Part shown: positions 9,001 to 19,907 of the stretch, piece after piece
Layout: the number at the start of each line of letters is the position of its first letter
Position numbering within the stretch: the first letter of the stretch is position 1
Assembly (NCBI GenBank): GCA_032718475.1
Contig: JAUCBJ010008151.1
Span: 1 to 51,358 of the forward strand
Source: Nemertoderma westbladi
Taxonomy: Eukaryota; Xenacoelomorpha; Nemertodermatida; Nemertodermatidae
Direction of reading: 5' to 3'
DNA length: 51,358 bases
Position numbers and translations under genes: made by a program
The notes under the pieces: model-generated
Told to the model about the DNA's origin: nothing
Seen by the model: only the letters and a program-made list of their open reading frames with translations
The model's database searches: none

Positions 9001-12000
9001 ATCGATTGCCTTCCCCGATCACTCGTACTGGTACTACTCCAAGTAGCACTGTTCCTCTCTTCTTCGCCCCTATTGTGCTCGTTGCCATCGTCTGGCCTCT
9101 CCTTTGGCCAAACTTGACCGGCTTCTCTTGGCATTCCCTGGCCTTGTGTCCACTCTTTACACATCGCGAGCAGATTTTATTGCTCGACGCGTAATCTATC
9201 TGGTCTTGCCTCGGTAGCGCCTGCCAGTACCTGCAGTTCATGGTTTTATGAAGCGCATTTGCGTGTAACTGGCATTTGCTCTTTGGGTCGTAGCCCTCTT
9301 TATACAATGCGTTGCGTATCGCAGTTATATTTGTACCAAAGTCCCTACTATTCTTATTGACTGGATTTGGCCTACTGGACGTACTGGGGTTATGTTTATT
9401 CATGTTGTTATTGTTCCCCTGTCCGTCCCTTGATGTTGTCTTATCTTCGCTTGTCTGTGGACTTGCAGTCCCCTGCGTCGCTGCATATGGCAATGATTGC
9501 CTGAGTCTCGGTAACGCGTTTGATGTATTGTGCTCTGGTTTGGGCCTGTAGTGATCTGTCTTTGGTCCCTTTCCCAGGCTATCTTCACTATAGACTGGGT
9601 CCGTTATTAGTTCAGCCTCGTAATTTAAGAAGTTTGACATTTCTTCTAAACCTGGTTCCGCACCCTTCTTGTCTCGGGTGGAGAAAGCGATCTTCCTCCA
9701 TTTGTTGCGCAGCCAGCTCGGTAGTGCCTGCGCTATCGTGGTGATGTTATTGGACGCGTTGAGCTCGTATGGCGCGTCTAGCGTCTTCAGCACGATCAGC
9801 GCCTTCTCGACTTTGTTAGCAAACGTCTTAATGCTAACGGGGTTATCCTGTAGGCCACCCGATGTTATGCCTCTCAGCGTCTGCCTGATGATCTTGGCCG
9901 GGTGCCCGTATTCCCTATCCAGTGCCCGCCATGCTGTCGTGAAGCCGCCCTCTATTCCCTGATATTGCCTCACGATGTCGTATGCTGGGCCTCCCGTGTA
10001 CACTTGTAGATACTTTAGGCACTCCGCCTGCGTCAAGTTTTTTGTTAGTATTTCGTTACTATACATTCGCCGAAACTGTAAGTATTCTTCCGGCCTGCTC
10101 CCATCGAATTTGAACGGTTCCACGGGTGGTAATTCGATCCTCGTTTTCAACGCATCGATCAACGTGGCCATCCCCATTGCCTGCGCTTCTAATGGATTCG
10201 ACGGGTGCTGTATAGTTTCCCCTGTCTGGTGCGGTTCGTCCGTCCTATTTCTTGATCTTCTCTGACTCGGATATGTCATTGGGGGTAGCGGCCCCCTCCA
10301 TATGTCTGTATCACACGATCTGTTTTCGTCCAAGGGTCTCGTTGTTCTTGCTACCATCGGGGTATATTGTTGATATTGTGATGGGGGAATGTCACCCTGT
10401 CCCCCCCCCCCCACCGGTATGTCTGGTACTGGGGTTGATGTTAATACGTTGGGGCCCATGCACCTATCCGCAATGATTCCCCCCTCCCCTGGGTATATGT
10501 TATGTCCCTGCATGCTGTAGTCATACTGCTGTGCTGGTACCGGTATAGGCCTATCAGCTTCTGGCCTACCCGCCGGTATGTATTCCGCGACTTCCGGGTT
10601 TAATCCCGTTGTCCGCGCTATCCTATCGCCTACATTGCCTCTCTCAGTATGGCCTACAGTATGTGCAGTAAGACCTACAGTATGCCCTACAGTCTGCATG
10701 TGTTGCTCGGGATCGAAGTTTATTCTTCTCGAATAATCCTCCCCGCGGCTACCGTATTCTCGATCGGTAGGTATATTCCGTCGGAAAGTTTCTCTTCGAC
10801 CCCCCTCTCCACTGTTTTCATCTTCGTACCGGTACATCGCGTACCCCTCTCTCGGCGTGTAATGCGTCTCACCGGATCGCATCCCTCCGGGGCGACGGCA
10901 ATCTCCCGGAGTCCGACCCCACTGACTCTCCGTTCTCATCTCGACTACCGACGGCTCGCTGTCCGTCCTCGCTCTTCTATCTTTTGCGGCGATGCTTCTA
11001 CTACTCTCTTCCTCTCTTCTCCTATCAGTGGAATATTCCCGCTCACGAGATCTCTCGTCGACCTCCCGGTTAAACCCCACTGTTCTTCTTTCCTCCTCTG
11101 ATCGGGCTCGACGCTCCGTCTGCCCTCCCGCGACGTCAACCTGTCTTTCTCTGCTCGATCGCACGTCGCTGGGGATACTCGCAATCCCCCTATTACTTTC
11201 CGTCGCCGGTTGTTGCGGTTTACCTTGTTCGGCCCTCGCATTGTCCGCTGACGGCTGTGGGACACTCTCTGCCCCCCCCCCCCCCCTCTCGCCGCTAACT
11301 CTCTGTTGTGGGGCCTTTGTAGCCCCCCCCCACTCGCTACATTCTACTTCGCTACCTCTCGCCCCGCTACTATATATCTCTCTAGTCGACACATCAATCC
11401 TGCCACAGTCGGGTCTATTCACCCCCGCCTCTCCCTCTGCTATTGCGTGGCCTTCCAGGCCCTCTACTCCCTGCCTACCAACTACGCGGCCTACCAGGCC
11501 CTCTGCTCCCTGTCTACTAACTACGTGGCCTACCAGGCCCTCTGCTCCCTGGTTACGTAGGCCCGACGTGTTTACATTAATAGCACCCATATTGGAAACG
11601 GAATTAATTTGCTCATTTGAAACAAAATCATTTGTATTATTCTGCGCGACTACGTTATCTGAATTATTTTGTAAATTCGGGCTAAGATCATTATTTGAAT
11701 TATTCGAATTATTCTGTGTAATTGCGTTATTTAAGTTATTTTGTAGGTCCGAATTCGAGTTATTATTTTGATTATTTGAATTATTTTGCGTAACTACATC
11801 AATATTAGGATTATTTTCTACATTAACACTGGGATTGTTCTGATTTAAATTTAAATTACTACCACTAGGCAAAGTATTTCCTGTAATAAAGGTTTGATTA
11901 GCGTTATCCCATACGGTACTATTAATATCAACAACGTCTACTGTACCATTATTATTATCACCCCCCCCCCCCCCCCCCCCGCCCGTATGGTTACACCAGT

Positions 12001-13456
12001 TCTGGGTCTGTCGTGCGGTCCCTGTCAGTGGGGTGTTAATGAACGTGTCTACGGCTCCTGGCCCCTCAAAAATACTCGAGCCGGCCCCGCTTTCAGACGG
12101 CAACACTCGGACCAATTCCAGCTCGTGCGCCCGTCTAATCTTATTTTTTGCCGATACACCTTGGCGTTTCTCTAATTCCCTTAACTCTCGCTCAGCCTTT
12201 GCCCCTCTCTCCTCACTCTCCTGGCTGTCCCGTCTGGCCGACTCTACTACACTCCTAGCGTTCTCCCTTCGTCTCGCCTCACGTTCTTTGCGTTCCTTTT
12301 CCCTTCTTGCCTCACGTTCCTTGCGTTCCTCGTCCTCCCTTGCCTCACGCTCTCTGCACTCCTTTTCCTCTATTTCGTCACTCTCCCTAAGGCTCCTCAA
12401 AGCCCTTTCGACCCTCTCACCGTTCTCTTTAATCAATGCCGCTTCCCTCGCTAACCGCGCTCTCCCCTCCTCTAGCCGTTCCTCCATTTCCTTCTGACCT
12501 TGCTCTGCCACGTCGAGGCGGTATGCGGCACCTATCTCTCTCACCACTCTTTCTTTCGCGGAGGATGTAACAGACTTATCGGTTACGACGGACTTCCCCC
12601 GCCTTCCCGACCTACTAACTTTCCCCGGCCTCCCGGAGCTTTCTCCGACCGACGAGGCCGAATCCTCGGGGTTAACCTCGGATTCGCCCCCTTCGAGTCC
12701 CCTCCAACCCACTGGTTTTACTCCCCGGGCATCGACCAAGTATGGCCCTATGTACACTGGCGCTACACTAGGTTCCATACTCCCACACTCCCATAGTTCA
12801 AACAGTTCGCCGGCTATCCTTTCTGCTCTCTCCCCGGCCAGTTCTCTCTGCCCAAAACGTATTAGGTAATTTAAGTGTCTATCCGACTCACCTAGTCGCT
12901 TTCTCAGTCTCACCTCGTCTACCTTCGCCCCTTCCTTCTTGGCGTCGTTTATCAGCTTCCGGGTCGCGTTGTAGGCCCGTCGAAGTCGCTCAGAAACCCC
13001 GACGTCCTCGTCGCCGACCTCTCCTCCGTCCCTCCGGGTTCGACGTCGTACCGGCGGCTCCACCGTCGCCGTTCCGGTGGGCCGTCCGTCGCCCTCGGCC
13101 TGTAGCTGGCCGGCGACATCGGTACCGATCTCTCCTCCGTCTCTTCGCGTCCGGCGCCGCACCGTCGGCCCCACCGTCGCCGTTTCGGTGGGCCGCCCGT
13201 CGCCCTCGGCCGGTAGCTGGCCGGCGACATCGGCGCGCCGTTCTCCCTCTCGTGTCGACTCGTCTCCCTCTCCCTCCGTCTCGCTCTCTCTCTCTCTTGG
13301 CTCGACTTCGGGTTCCAGGCCCTCCTCGTCCTGGACTTCCGGTTCGCCCGTAATCGATGGCTCCGGCGTCGTGGGCCTGTATCGCTTGGTCGCGGCCTCG
13401 CGGATCGTTTGATCTTCGTCCGGGGTCCGCGGTGGTGTCTCGCCCGACTCACTCAT
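6062..13456 (-). CDS. BEL/Pao Gag-protease-reverse transcriptase-RNase H polyprotein
   Basis: A 2464-residue frame. In order: acidic N-terminus with a 35-residue direct duplication (about 76-110 and 113-147, beginning DVAGQL); an E/R-rich coiled coil (about 330-450); a Gly-run and Asn-rich low-complexity stretch; R/E/S-rich linkers; a Gag domain resembling DUF1759 near 1100-1260 (PVEPFKFDGSRPEEYLQF); a CCHC knuckle CSRCVKSGHKAREC near 1430; aspartic protease MLVDSGAAFTLV near 1495; reverse transcriptase with FTCDIEGMFNQV and FYVDDGMES near 1915; RNase H with MFSDAS, KLELTAARLG and ENPADLLSRG (2100-2225); then the integrase zinc motif (H-x3-H ... CQTC) where the frame ends at TGA. This makes particle proteins and copies the RNA. 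No frameshift separates gag from pol, so it is one polyprotein. Confidence 0.93.
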   Translation of the reverse strand: MSESGETPPRTPDEDQTIREAATKRYRPTTPEPSITGEPEVQDEEGLEPEVEPRERESETEGEGDESTREGERRADVAGQLPAEGDGRPTETATVGPTVRRRTRRDGGEIGTDVAGQLQAEGDGRPTGTATVEPPVRRRTRRDGGEVGDEDVGVSERLRRAYNATRKLINDAKKEGAKVDEVRLRKRLGESDRHLNYLIRFGQRELAGERAERIAGELFELWECGSMEPSVAPVYIGPYLVDARGVKPVGWRGLEGGESEVNPEDSASSVGESSGRPGKVSRSGRRGKSVVTDKSVTSSAKERVVREIGAAYRLDVAEQGQKEMEERLEEGRARLAREAALIKENGERVERALRSLRESDEIEEKECREREAREDEERKEREARREKERKEREARRRENARSVVESARRDSQESEERGAKAERELRELEKRQGVSAKNKIRRAHELELVRVLPSESGAGSSIFEGPGAVDTFINTPLTGTARQTQNWCNHTGGGGGGGGDNNNGTVDVVDINSTVWDNANQTFITGNTLPSGSNLNLNQNNPSVNVENNPNIDVVTQNNSNNQNNNSNSDLQNNLNNAITQNNSNNSNNDLSPNLQNNSDNVVAQNNTNDFVSNEQINSVSNMGAINVNTSGLRNQGAEGLVGHVVSRQGAEGLVGRVVGRQGVEGLEGHAIAEGEAGVNRPDCGRIDVSTREIYSSGARGSEVECSEWGGATKAPQQRVSGERGGGGAESVPQPSADNARAEQGKPQQPATESNRGIASIPSDVRSSRERQVDVAGGQTERRARSEEERRTVGFNREVDERSREREYSTDRRREEESSRSIAAKDRRARTDSEPSVVEMRTESQWGRTPGDCRRPGGMRSGETHYTPREGYAMYRYEDENSGEGGRRETFRRNIPTDREYGSRGEDYSRRINFDPEQHMQTVGHTVGLTAHTVGHTERGNVGDRIARTTGLNPEVAEYIPAGRPEADRPIPVPAQQYDYSMQGHNIYPGEGGIIADRCMGPNVLTSTPVPDIPVGGGGQGDIPPSQYQQYTPMVARTTRPLDENRSCDTDIWRGPLPPMTYPSQRRSRNRTDEPHQTGETIQHPSNPLEAQAMGMATLIDALKTRIELPPVEPFKFDGSRPEEYLQFRRMYSNEILTKNLTQAECLKYLQVYTGGPAYDIVRQYQGIEGGFTTAWRALDREYGHPAKIIRQTLRGITSGGLQDNPVSIKTFANKVEKALIVLKTLDAPYELNASNNITTIAQALPSWLRNKWRKIAFSTRDKKGAEPGLEEMSNFLNYEAELITDPVYSEDSLGKGPKTDHYRPKPEHNTSNALPRLRQSLPYAATQGTASPQTSEDKTTSRDGQGNNNNMNKHNPSTSSRPNPVNKNSRDFGTNITAIRNALYKEGYDPKSKCQLHANALHKTMNCRYWQALPRQDQIDYASSNKICSRCVKSGHKARECQEKPVKFGQRRGQTMATSTIGAKKRGTVLLGVVPVRVIGEGNRSVTTLMLVDSGAAFTLVEEWVAEEIGLRTRPSRMAVTTISSKDEILEMRTGQCAIAAVAPGCDYGATIDPIQVIESININARRPTNIEVEQYKFLDNIDFSIPDVDVRKVSIIVGMDCPTAHERMQTVFGEDKQSDPVAILTPFGWTLSGPIKSKIPFRMSETSGCMFAGTMQEMGDEGAEEQLKRLLRQDFEGLKDTGVGTSVEDKQALQSVEESMTCDEGRYTIGMVWKLPKIPLPDNRGMVLTRLRKLKQTLQRSPEKNEYIHKTIKKYVEKGWAVELPVDEPNTDRTYYLPLHVALDPKKGKLRMVVDASAKTDGKCLNDYLLEGPNIYNSGIEVLLRFRNGKHAFTCDIEGMFNQVRVTEEDSDSQRFLWYNGEEEPPVIPVYKMVVQNMGAKSSSFTTTMAVRDTVKGKEDRYSSRAVDMIRRGFYVDDGMESGNTVEEILETGREVRDILKGSGFNLTKFQSSSEEFIKEIEDKKPGSTMDNPTTAKGQDMANKRTQSQQKALGIVWDRGTDELKYQLSQEGADTQTKRGYVSYIARIYDPLGLASPLLVTGKQILKRVYKLKDEWDVEVPEDIKKQWSKWTGDLERMGTYNMPRVYFPDGNMTNLDLHMFSDASLEAYGAALYLVQREGPHKPRLAFSKAKSTPPDSASVPKLELTAARLGVRATAYLVDTIPNIVETHYWMDSMVVLGWLHNEKTRYPIFVANRVDEIRASTELERWHYCSTDENPADLLSRGVERHTFLKKEVLWQHGPQFLSDREAWPPMRKVDPGSEPVSEGEGDSEGEEIYSQMVREIRDVQPGRELCDNPTDKLLSYSSSWYKTKKLVAYWRAFGNFLAGVGKDKKTRTTIDLEGAAKAVIRYEQRKNYGDEVERVGNQQHLRRDSELITLSPQLNEDGILVMNSRVGYNNSIVVPPKPIIIPTGSPIVHQIIWDSHKSILHGGTNRTLTEIRRTYWVKQLRKKVKAVVGQCQTC

Positions 13457-13593
13457 CTCGTTTGTGGTTGATGATTCGGCTAGCTAGGTTGCAGTTCTTA
13501 GAGTTTAACTAGGGCGGCAGCTCGGTTTAGTTACTGAATTTAGCTGGGGAAGCAACACCGTTTTAGTTACTGTGACGGGATCCAGGAGGGATC
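13457..13593 (-). other. BEL/Pao 5' leader with LTR end and primer-binding region
   Basis: The first stretch downstream of the 5' LTR in element sense holds two imperfect copies of a 36-base unit, each beginning CAGTAACTAAA, then the gag ATG. The exact LTR end is ambiguous. TG...CA symmetry suggests 13571 (element end GTCACA). A TGG-type primer site could instead start at TGGATCCCGTCAC, which would put the LTR end near 13590. I could not match either to a tRNA with confidence. Confidence 0.5.
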
Positions 13594-14108
13594 CCGATTT
13601 ATCCGATGTGGTATTTAGTCCACGCGTCCCCGCCGTGTATAAGAGTGAAATAAAGATAACTGAGTTCTGAAGTTCGGTGTATAATAATAGGTTATAGGAT
13701 ATAGATATATTGTGAATTATACGGTAGGCGGGATACGGTAACTAAAGTCCCGTGATCCCCTAACTAAACTAATTGGCTGTACCCTACGCTAGCACTGCTG
13801 CACTGAGATAACTGAATCACTGGTTAATAGGTTATTGGTTATATTGCACGGTGGCCTTACTGCTACTCAATCGATGCCATTCCCCCCTCTGATTGGTTAA
13901 TACCCTTGTTGGCGCCCCGTGGAGTATTCCCGTTCACTCCACCTGTTCTCCTTGGGTTAGGGGTTTGGCCCCTGACCCTCTATTGTGTGCTTCCTTCCCA
14001 CTCTCATTGGGATGGCACGAGTTGGTTAATTGCCCAATCTAGTGGCTCCCAATATTGCTTATCGGCTAATAACTTTATGGGGTGTTGGCGGGATTGAATA
14101 AGCTAACA
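13571..14108 (-). repeat. 5' LTR of the BEL/Pao element
   Basis: The right-hand copy of the LTR. Its outer end (TGTTAGC in element sense) is fixed because the two copies diverge exactly after 14108. Its inner end is placed by the TG...CA rule and could be about 20 bases off. The flank begins AAATG, part of which is presumably the target-site duplication. Confidence 0.85.
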
Positions 14109-14269
14109 AAATGTCGGCTCGCTTTCATTTTTATTATTGACAGATTGTTAACTTACCCGGCGCTGAGCCTTGCAGTACTGGAGTCCACCCACTGAGGCAT
14201 TAATAGAGTACACAGTCTTATAAAAGGAGTTGAATGGAGCTTCGTTAAAGGAGTATGTATAATAATCTG
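14109..14269. other. flanking genomic DNA, no feature seen
   Basis: AT-rich sequence between the LTR and the 22-bp array. No ORF, RNA gene or repeat is recognisable. Confidence 0.5.
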
Positions 14270-14444
14270 AACGTCCCGAAATTAATTTATGGACGTCCCG
14301 AAATTAATTTATGGACGTCCCGAAATTAATTTATGGACGTCCCGAAATTAACTATATGGACGTCCCGAAATTAACTTATGGACGTCCCGAATTTAACTTA
14401 TGGACGTCCCGAAATTAATTTATGGACGTCCCGAAATTAATCTA
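14270..14444. repeat. 22-bp tandem repeat, eight units
   Basis: Eight copies of a 22-bp unit with core GGACGTCCCGAAATTAATTT at 21-23 bp spacing. GGACGTCC is itself palindromic. A reversed partial copy (ATAAATTAATTTCGGGA) follows at about 14491-14508, so the array can fold back on it. Confidence 0.9.
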
Positions 14445-14576
14445 TCAACCAATCAGAATCGTAATGAAATAACTAATTAATGGACGTCCATAAATTAATT
14501 TCGGGATGTTAATTTCGGAAATTAATTTCAATAATATTTTTAAATTTTTTTAAATATTTTTTTACAATGTATAATT

Positions 14577-15004
14577 CGCGGACACTGCGGGGTGACTACA
14601 AAACAAAGACCCAATTATAAAGACCTGCATAATCTTGTTACATGTGTTAACTTTCGTTAATTGTTTTGAATACCCCGTTACGCCTCTGTAACTTGCTCCT
14701 TTACTAATCTGCTCCTTTAAATAGCAATGGTACATAACGCTCATTGTGACCTGTACAAAACAAAGAGGTAAAGTCGCGTTACGTCCCAAAGAGCGTTAGG
14801 TTCCAAAGAGCTTTAGGTCCCATTGCCAGAGAGCGTGAGGTCACATTGCCATTTAAAGGAGCAGGTTAGTAAAGAAGCAGGTTACAGTGACGTGTTGGGG
14901 AACCAAAACAATAAACGAAAGTTAACACATGTGTTTTGTATTTGTACAGGTCTTTATTATTTGGGTCGTCGGTCTTTGTTTTGTAGTCACCCGACACTGC
15001 GGTG
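14577..15004. mobile_element. foldback (long inverted-repeat) element
   Basis: The left arm (about 14590-14735, starting GGTGACTACAAAACAAAGAC) is the imperfect reverse complement of the right arm (about 14843-14991). Both arms carry GTTAACTTTCG and the CTCCTTTAAAT end. The loop is about 100 bases. No coding capacity is convincing. It resembles a non-autonomous foldback or MITE-like element; the family is unknown and I did not find a clear target-site duplication. Confidence 0.65.
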
Positions 15005-15481
15005 TTGCGTGGGGGCCACCAATCCACCCACCCACACTCAACTCCCAACTTCCTGGACACTAGGATACTGAGTGAAAGCGTCTGAAACTACTACAGGAAC
15101 TCCATGACATACTATGGGCTAGCGACTAGGGACTGGCGCCCTTGAACATGTTAACTGTAGTACCTACTGTACCACCTACCTTAGTGACCTGTGGGACCAG
15201 CCCATTATTAGTGAGGTCGGCATTTCTCTTTATCCTGCCGCTCTCTTTGTATTACAATAGCATACAGCTAACCAATGGCAATGGTCTCGAAATCCGGAAA
15301 TCGAAGCCTTTTTCTATCTGCCAACATCCTGGGCTTTACTTACACTCAGCCTCTATTCACTGGCTGTGATTGACAAGCCAACTTGCCTCAGAAGTTCCTT
15401 TCATGAATGCCGCAATTTATATTTGGCCATTTTGGTTGTTTTGGCCGCCAAAATGACCAAGTTAATGTTTATTGGGATTGG
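15005..15481. other. unannotated interval
   Basis: No gene or repeat is recognised. The two small plus-strand ORFs have no recognisable motifs and are probably chance. Confidence 0.45.
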
Positions 15482-18400
15482 GACTGTACAGATCCACATC
15501 AAACTGTATAATTATCATACAGGAGGCATACATACATAGTACACTGTATTATGTATGTATTAAGTATTATTATGTATTAAGTATTATGTACACATTAGTA
15601 GGTAAAAAAAAAATAGAAAAAAATAAATCTATAATTTTCATACAGGAGGCCTACATACATAGTACATACTGTACCAACTGATACGAATACAGAACCACAT
15701 CAAACTGTAAAATTATCATACAGTAGGCCTACATACATAGTACACTGTACCTACTGATACGTGATACGAATACAGATCTACATCAAACTGTATAATTATC
15801 ATACAGGATGCCTACATACATCGTACATACTGATGCGTATACAGATCCACATCAAACTGTATAATTATCATACAGGAGGCCTACATACATAGTACATACT
15901 GTACCAACTGATACGAATACAGATCCACATCAAACTGTATAATTATCATACAGGAGGCCTACATACATAGTACATACTGTACCAACTGATACGAATACAG
16001 AACCACATCAAACTGTATAATTAGCATACAGGAGGCCTACATACATCGTACATACTGATACGTATACAGATCCACATCAAACTGTATAATTATCATACAG
16101 TAGGCCTACATACATAGTACACTGAACCTACTGATACGAATACAGAACCACATCAAACTGTATAATTATCATACAGGATGCCTACATACATCGTACATAC
16201 TGATGCGTATACAGATCCACATCAATCTGTATAATTATCATACAGGAGGACTACATACATAGTACATACTGTACCAACTGATACGAATACAGAACCACAT
16301 CAAACTGTATAATTATCATACAGTAGGCCTACATACATAGTACATACTGTATCAACTGATACGAATACAGATCCACATCAAACTGTATAATTATCATACA
16401 GGAGGCCTACATACATAGTACATACTGTACCAACTGATACGAATACAGATCCACATCAAACTGTATAATTATCATACAGTAGGCCTACATACAAGTACAT
16501 ACTGTACCAACTGATACGAATACAGATCCACATCAAACTGTATAATTATCATACAGGAGGCCTACATACATAGTGCATACTGTACCAACTGATACGAATA
16601 CAGAACCACATCAAACTGTATAATTATCATACAGTAGGCCTACATACATAGTACATACTGTACCAACTGATACGAATACAGATCCACATCAAACTGTATA
16701 ATTATCATAAGAGGCCTACATACATAGTACATACTGTACCAACTGATACGAATACAGATCCACATCAAACTGTATAATTATCATAAGAGGCCTACATACA
16801 TAGTACATACTGTACCAACTGATACGAATACAGATCCACATCAAACTGTATAATTATCATAAGAGGCCTACATTCATAGTACATACTGTATCAACTGATA
16901 CGAATACAGAACCACATCAAACTGTATAATTATCATAGAGGAGGCCTACATACATAGTACATACTGTACCAACTGATACGAATACAGATCCACATCAAAC
17001 TGTATAATTATCATAAGAGGCCTACATACATAGTACATACTGTACCAACTGATACGAATACAGAACCACATCAAACTGTATAATTATCATACAGGAGGCC
17101 TACATACATAGTACATACTGTACCAACTGATACGAATACAGAACCACATCAAACTGTATAATTATCATACAGGACGCCTACATACACAGTACATACTGTA
17201 CCAACTGATACGAATACAGAACCACATCAAACTGTATAATTATCATACAGGACGCCTACATACATAGTACATACTGTACCAACTGATACGAATACAGATC
17301 TACATCAAACTGTATAATTATCATACAGGAGGCCTACATACACAGTACATACTGTACCAACTGATACGAATACAGAACCACATCAAACTGTATAATTATC
17401 ATACAGGAGGCCTACATACATAGTACATACTGTACCAACTGATACGAATACAGATCCACATCAAACTGTATAATTATCATACAGGAGGCCTACATACACA
17501 GTACATACTGTACCAACTGATACGAATACAGAACCACATCAAACTGTATAATTATCATACAGGACGCCTACATACATAGTACATACTGTACCAACTGATA
17601 CGAATACAGATCCACATCAAACTGTATAATTATCATACAAGAGGCCTACATACATAGTACATACTGTACCAACTGATACGAATACAGATCCACATCAAAC
17701 AACTGTATAATTATCATACAGTAGGCCTACATACATAGTACATGCTGTACCAACTGATAACGAATACAGAACCACATCAAACTGTATAATTATCATAGGA
17801 GGCCTACATACATAGTACATACTGTACCAACTGATACGAATACAGATCTACATCAAACTGTATAATTATCATACAGGACGCCTACATACATAGTACATAC
17901 TGTACCAACTGATACGAATACAGAACCACATCAAACTGTATAATTATCATACAGGACGCCTACATACATAGTACATACTGTACCAACTGATACGAATACA
18001 GATCCACATCAAACTGTATAATTATCATACAAGAGGCCTACATACATAGTACATACTGTACCAACTGATACGAATACAGATCCACATCAAACAACTGTAT
18101 AATTATCATACAGTAGGCCTACATACATAGTACATGCTGTACCAACTGATACGAATACAGAACCACATCAAACTGTATAATTATCATAGGAGGCCTACAT
18201 ACATAGTACATACTGTACCAACTGATACGAATACAGATCTACATCAAACTGTATAATTATCATACAGGACGCCTACATACATCGTACATAATGTACCAAC
18301 TGATACGAATACAGATCCACATCAAACTGTATAATTATCATACAGGAGGCCTACATACACAGTACAGACTGTACCAACTGATACGAATACAGAACCACAT

Positions 18401-19907
18401 CAAACTGTATAATTATCATACAGGAGGCCTACATACACAGTACAGACTGTACCAACTGATACGAATACAGATCTACATCAAACTGTATAATTATCATAGG
18501 AGGCCTACATTCATAGTACATACTGTATCAACTGATACGAATACAGATCCACATCAAACTGTATAATTATCATACAGAAGGCCTACATACATAGTACATA
18601 CTGTACCAACTGATACGAATACAGAACCACATCAAACTGTATAATTATCATACAGGAGGCCTACATACACAGTACAGACTGTACCAACTGATACGAATAC
18701 AGATCTACATCAAACTGTATAATTATCATAGGAGGCCTACATTCATAGTACATACTGTATCAACTGATACGAATACAGATCCACATCAAACTGTATAATT
18801 ATCATAGGAGGCCTACATACATAGTACATACTGTACCAACTGATACGAATACAGATCTACATCAAACTGTATAATTATCATACAGGACGCCTACATACAT
18901 CGTACATAATGTACCAACTGATACTAATACAGATCCACATCAAACTGTATAATTATCATACAGGAGGCCTACATACACAGTACAGACTGTACCAACTGAT
19001 ACGAATACAGAACCACATCAAACTGTATAATTATCATACAGGAGGCCTACATACACAGTACAGACTGTACCAACTGATACGAATACAGATCTACATCAAA
19101 CTGTATAATTATCATAGGAGGCCTACATTCATAGTACATACTGTATCAACTGATACGAATACAGATCCACATCAAACTGTATAATTATCATACAGAAGGC
19201 CTACATACATAGTACATACTGTACCAACTGATACGAATACAGAACCACATCAAACTGTATAATTATCATAGGAGGCCTACATTCATAGTACATACTGTAT
19301 CAACTGATACGAATACAGATCCACATCAAACTGTATAATTATCATACAGAAGGCCTACATACATAGTACATACTGTACCAACTGATACGAATACAGAACC
19401 ACATCAAACTGTATAATTATCATAGGAGGCCTACATACATAGTACATACATACTGTACCAACTGATACGAATACAGATCCACATCAAACTGTATAATTAT
19501 CATAGGAGGCCTACATTCATAGTACATACTGTACCAACTGATACGAATACAGATCCACATCAAACTGTATAATTATCATACAGGAGGCCTACATACATAG
19601 TACATACTGTACCAACTGATACGAATACAGAACCACATCAAACTGTATAATTATCATACAGGAGGCCTACATACATAGTACATACTGTACCAACTGATAC
19701 GAATACAGAACCACATCAAACTGTATAATTATCATACAGGAGGCCTACATACATAGTACATACTGTACCAACTGATAGAATACAGATCTACATCAAACTG
19801 TATAATTATCATACAGGAGGCCTACATACATAGTACATACTGTACCAACTGATACGAATACAGAACCACATCAAACTGTATAATTATCATACAGGAGGCC
19901 TACATAC
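15482..19907. repeat. 78-bp minisatellite array 1 (about 57 copies)
   Basis: The unit is 78 bp and contains AGGAGGCCTACATACATAG, ACTGTACCAACTGATACG and CACATCAAACTGTATAATT. Units vary at a few fixed positions (GATCCAC, GAACCAC or GATCTAC; CAGGAGG, CAGTAGG, CAGGACG or a 3-base deletion). The first 200 bp are irregular. Blocks of several units recur, for example about 618 bp apart (18291-18566 and 18909-19184), showing higher-order amplification. 78 is divisible by 3, so one frame stays open through many units; I do not consider these genes. Confidence 0.96.

Larger units (their letters stand above)
1..14108 (-). mobile_element. BEL/Pao LTR retrotransposon, nearly complete
   Basis: Two near-identical direct repeats (1-515 and 13594-14108) bracket minus-strand ORFs in the order gag-protease-RT-RNase H, integrase, extra ORF. 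RNase H lying before integrase and the integrase style (D, SDNGTNF, GCVERLV) fit BEL/Pao. The left LTR is cut by the window edge. Comparing the two LTRs base by base I find 2 mismatches in 515 (near 230 and 447) and no indels, so insertion was recent. The element is longer than a typical 6-9 kb BEL/Pao because of a long low-complexity gag region, a repeat-filled spacer (3704-5089) and a third ORF. The target-site duplication cannot be checked because the left flank is missing. Confidence 0.93.

Noticed and set aside
15482-19907. CRISPR-like or coding array of 26-residue repeats
   Set aside because: The 78-bp units are contiguous with no spacers and the context is eukaryotic; the frame is open only because 78 is a multiple of 3 and the unit lacks a stop in one frame.
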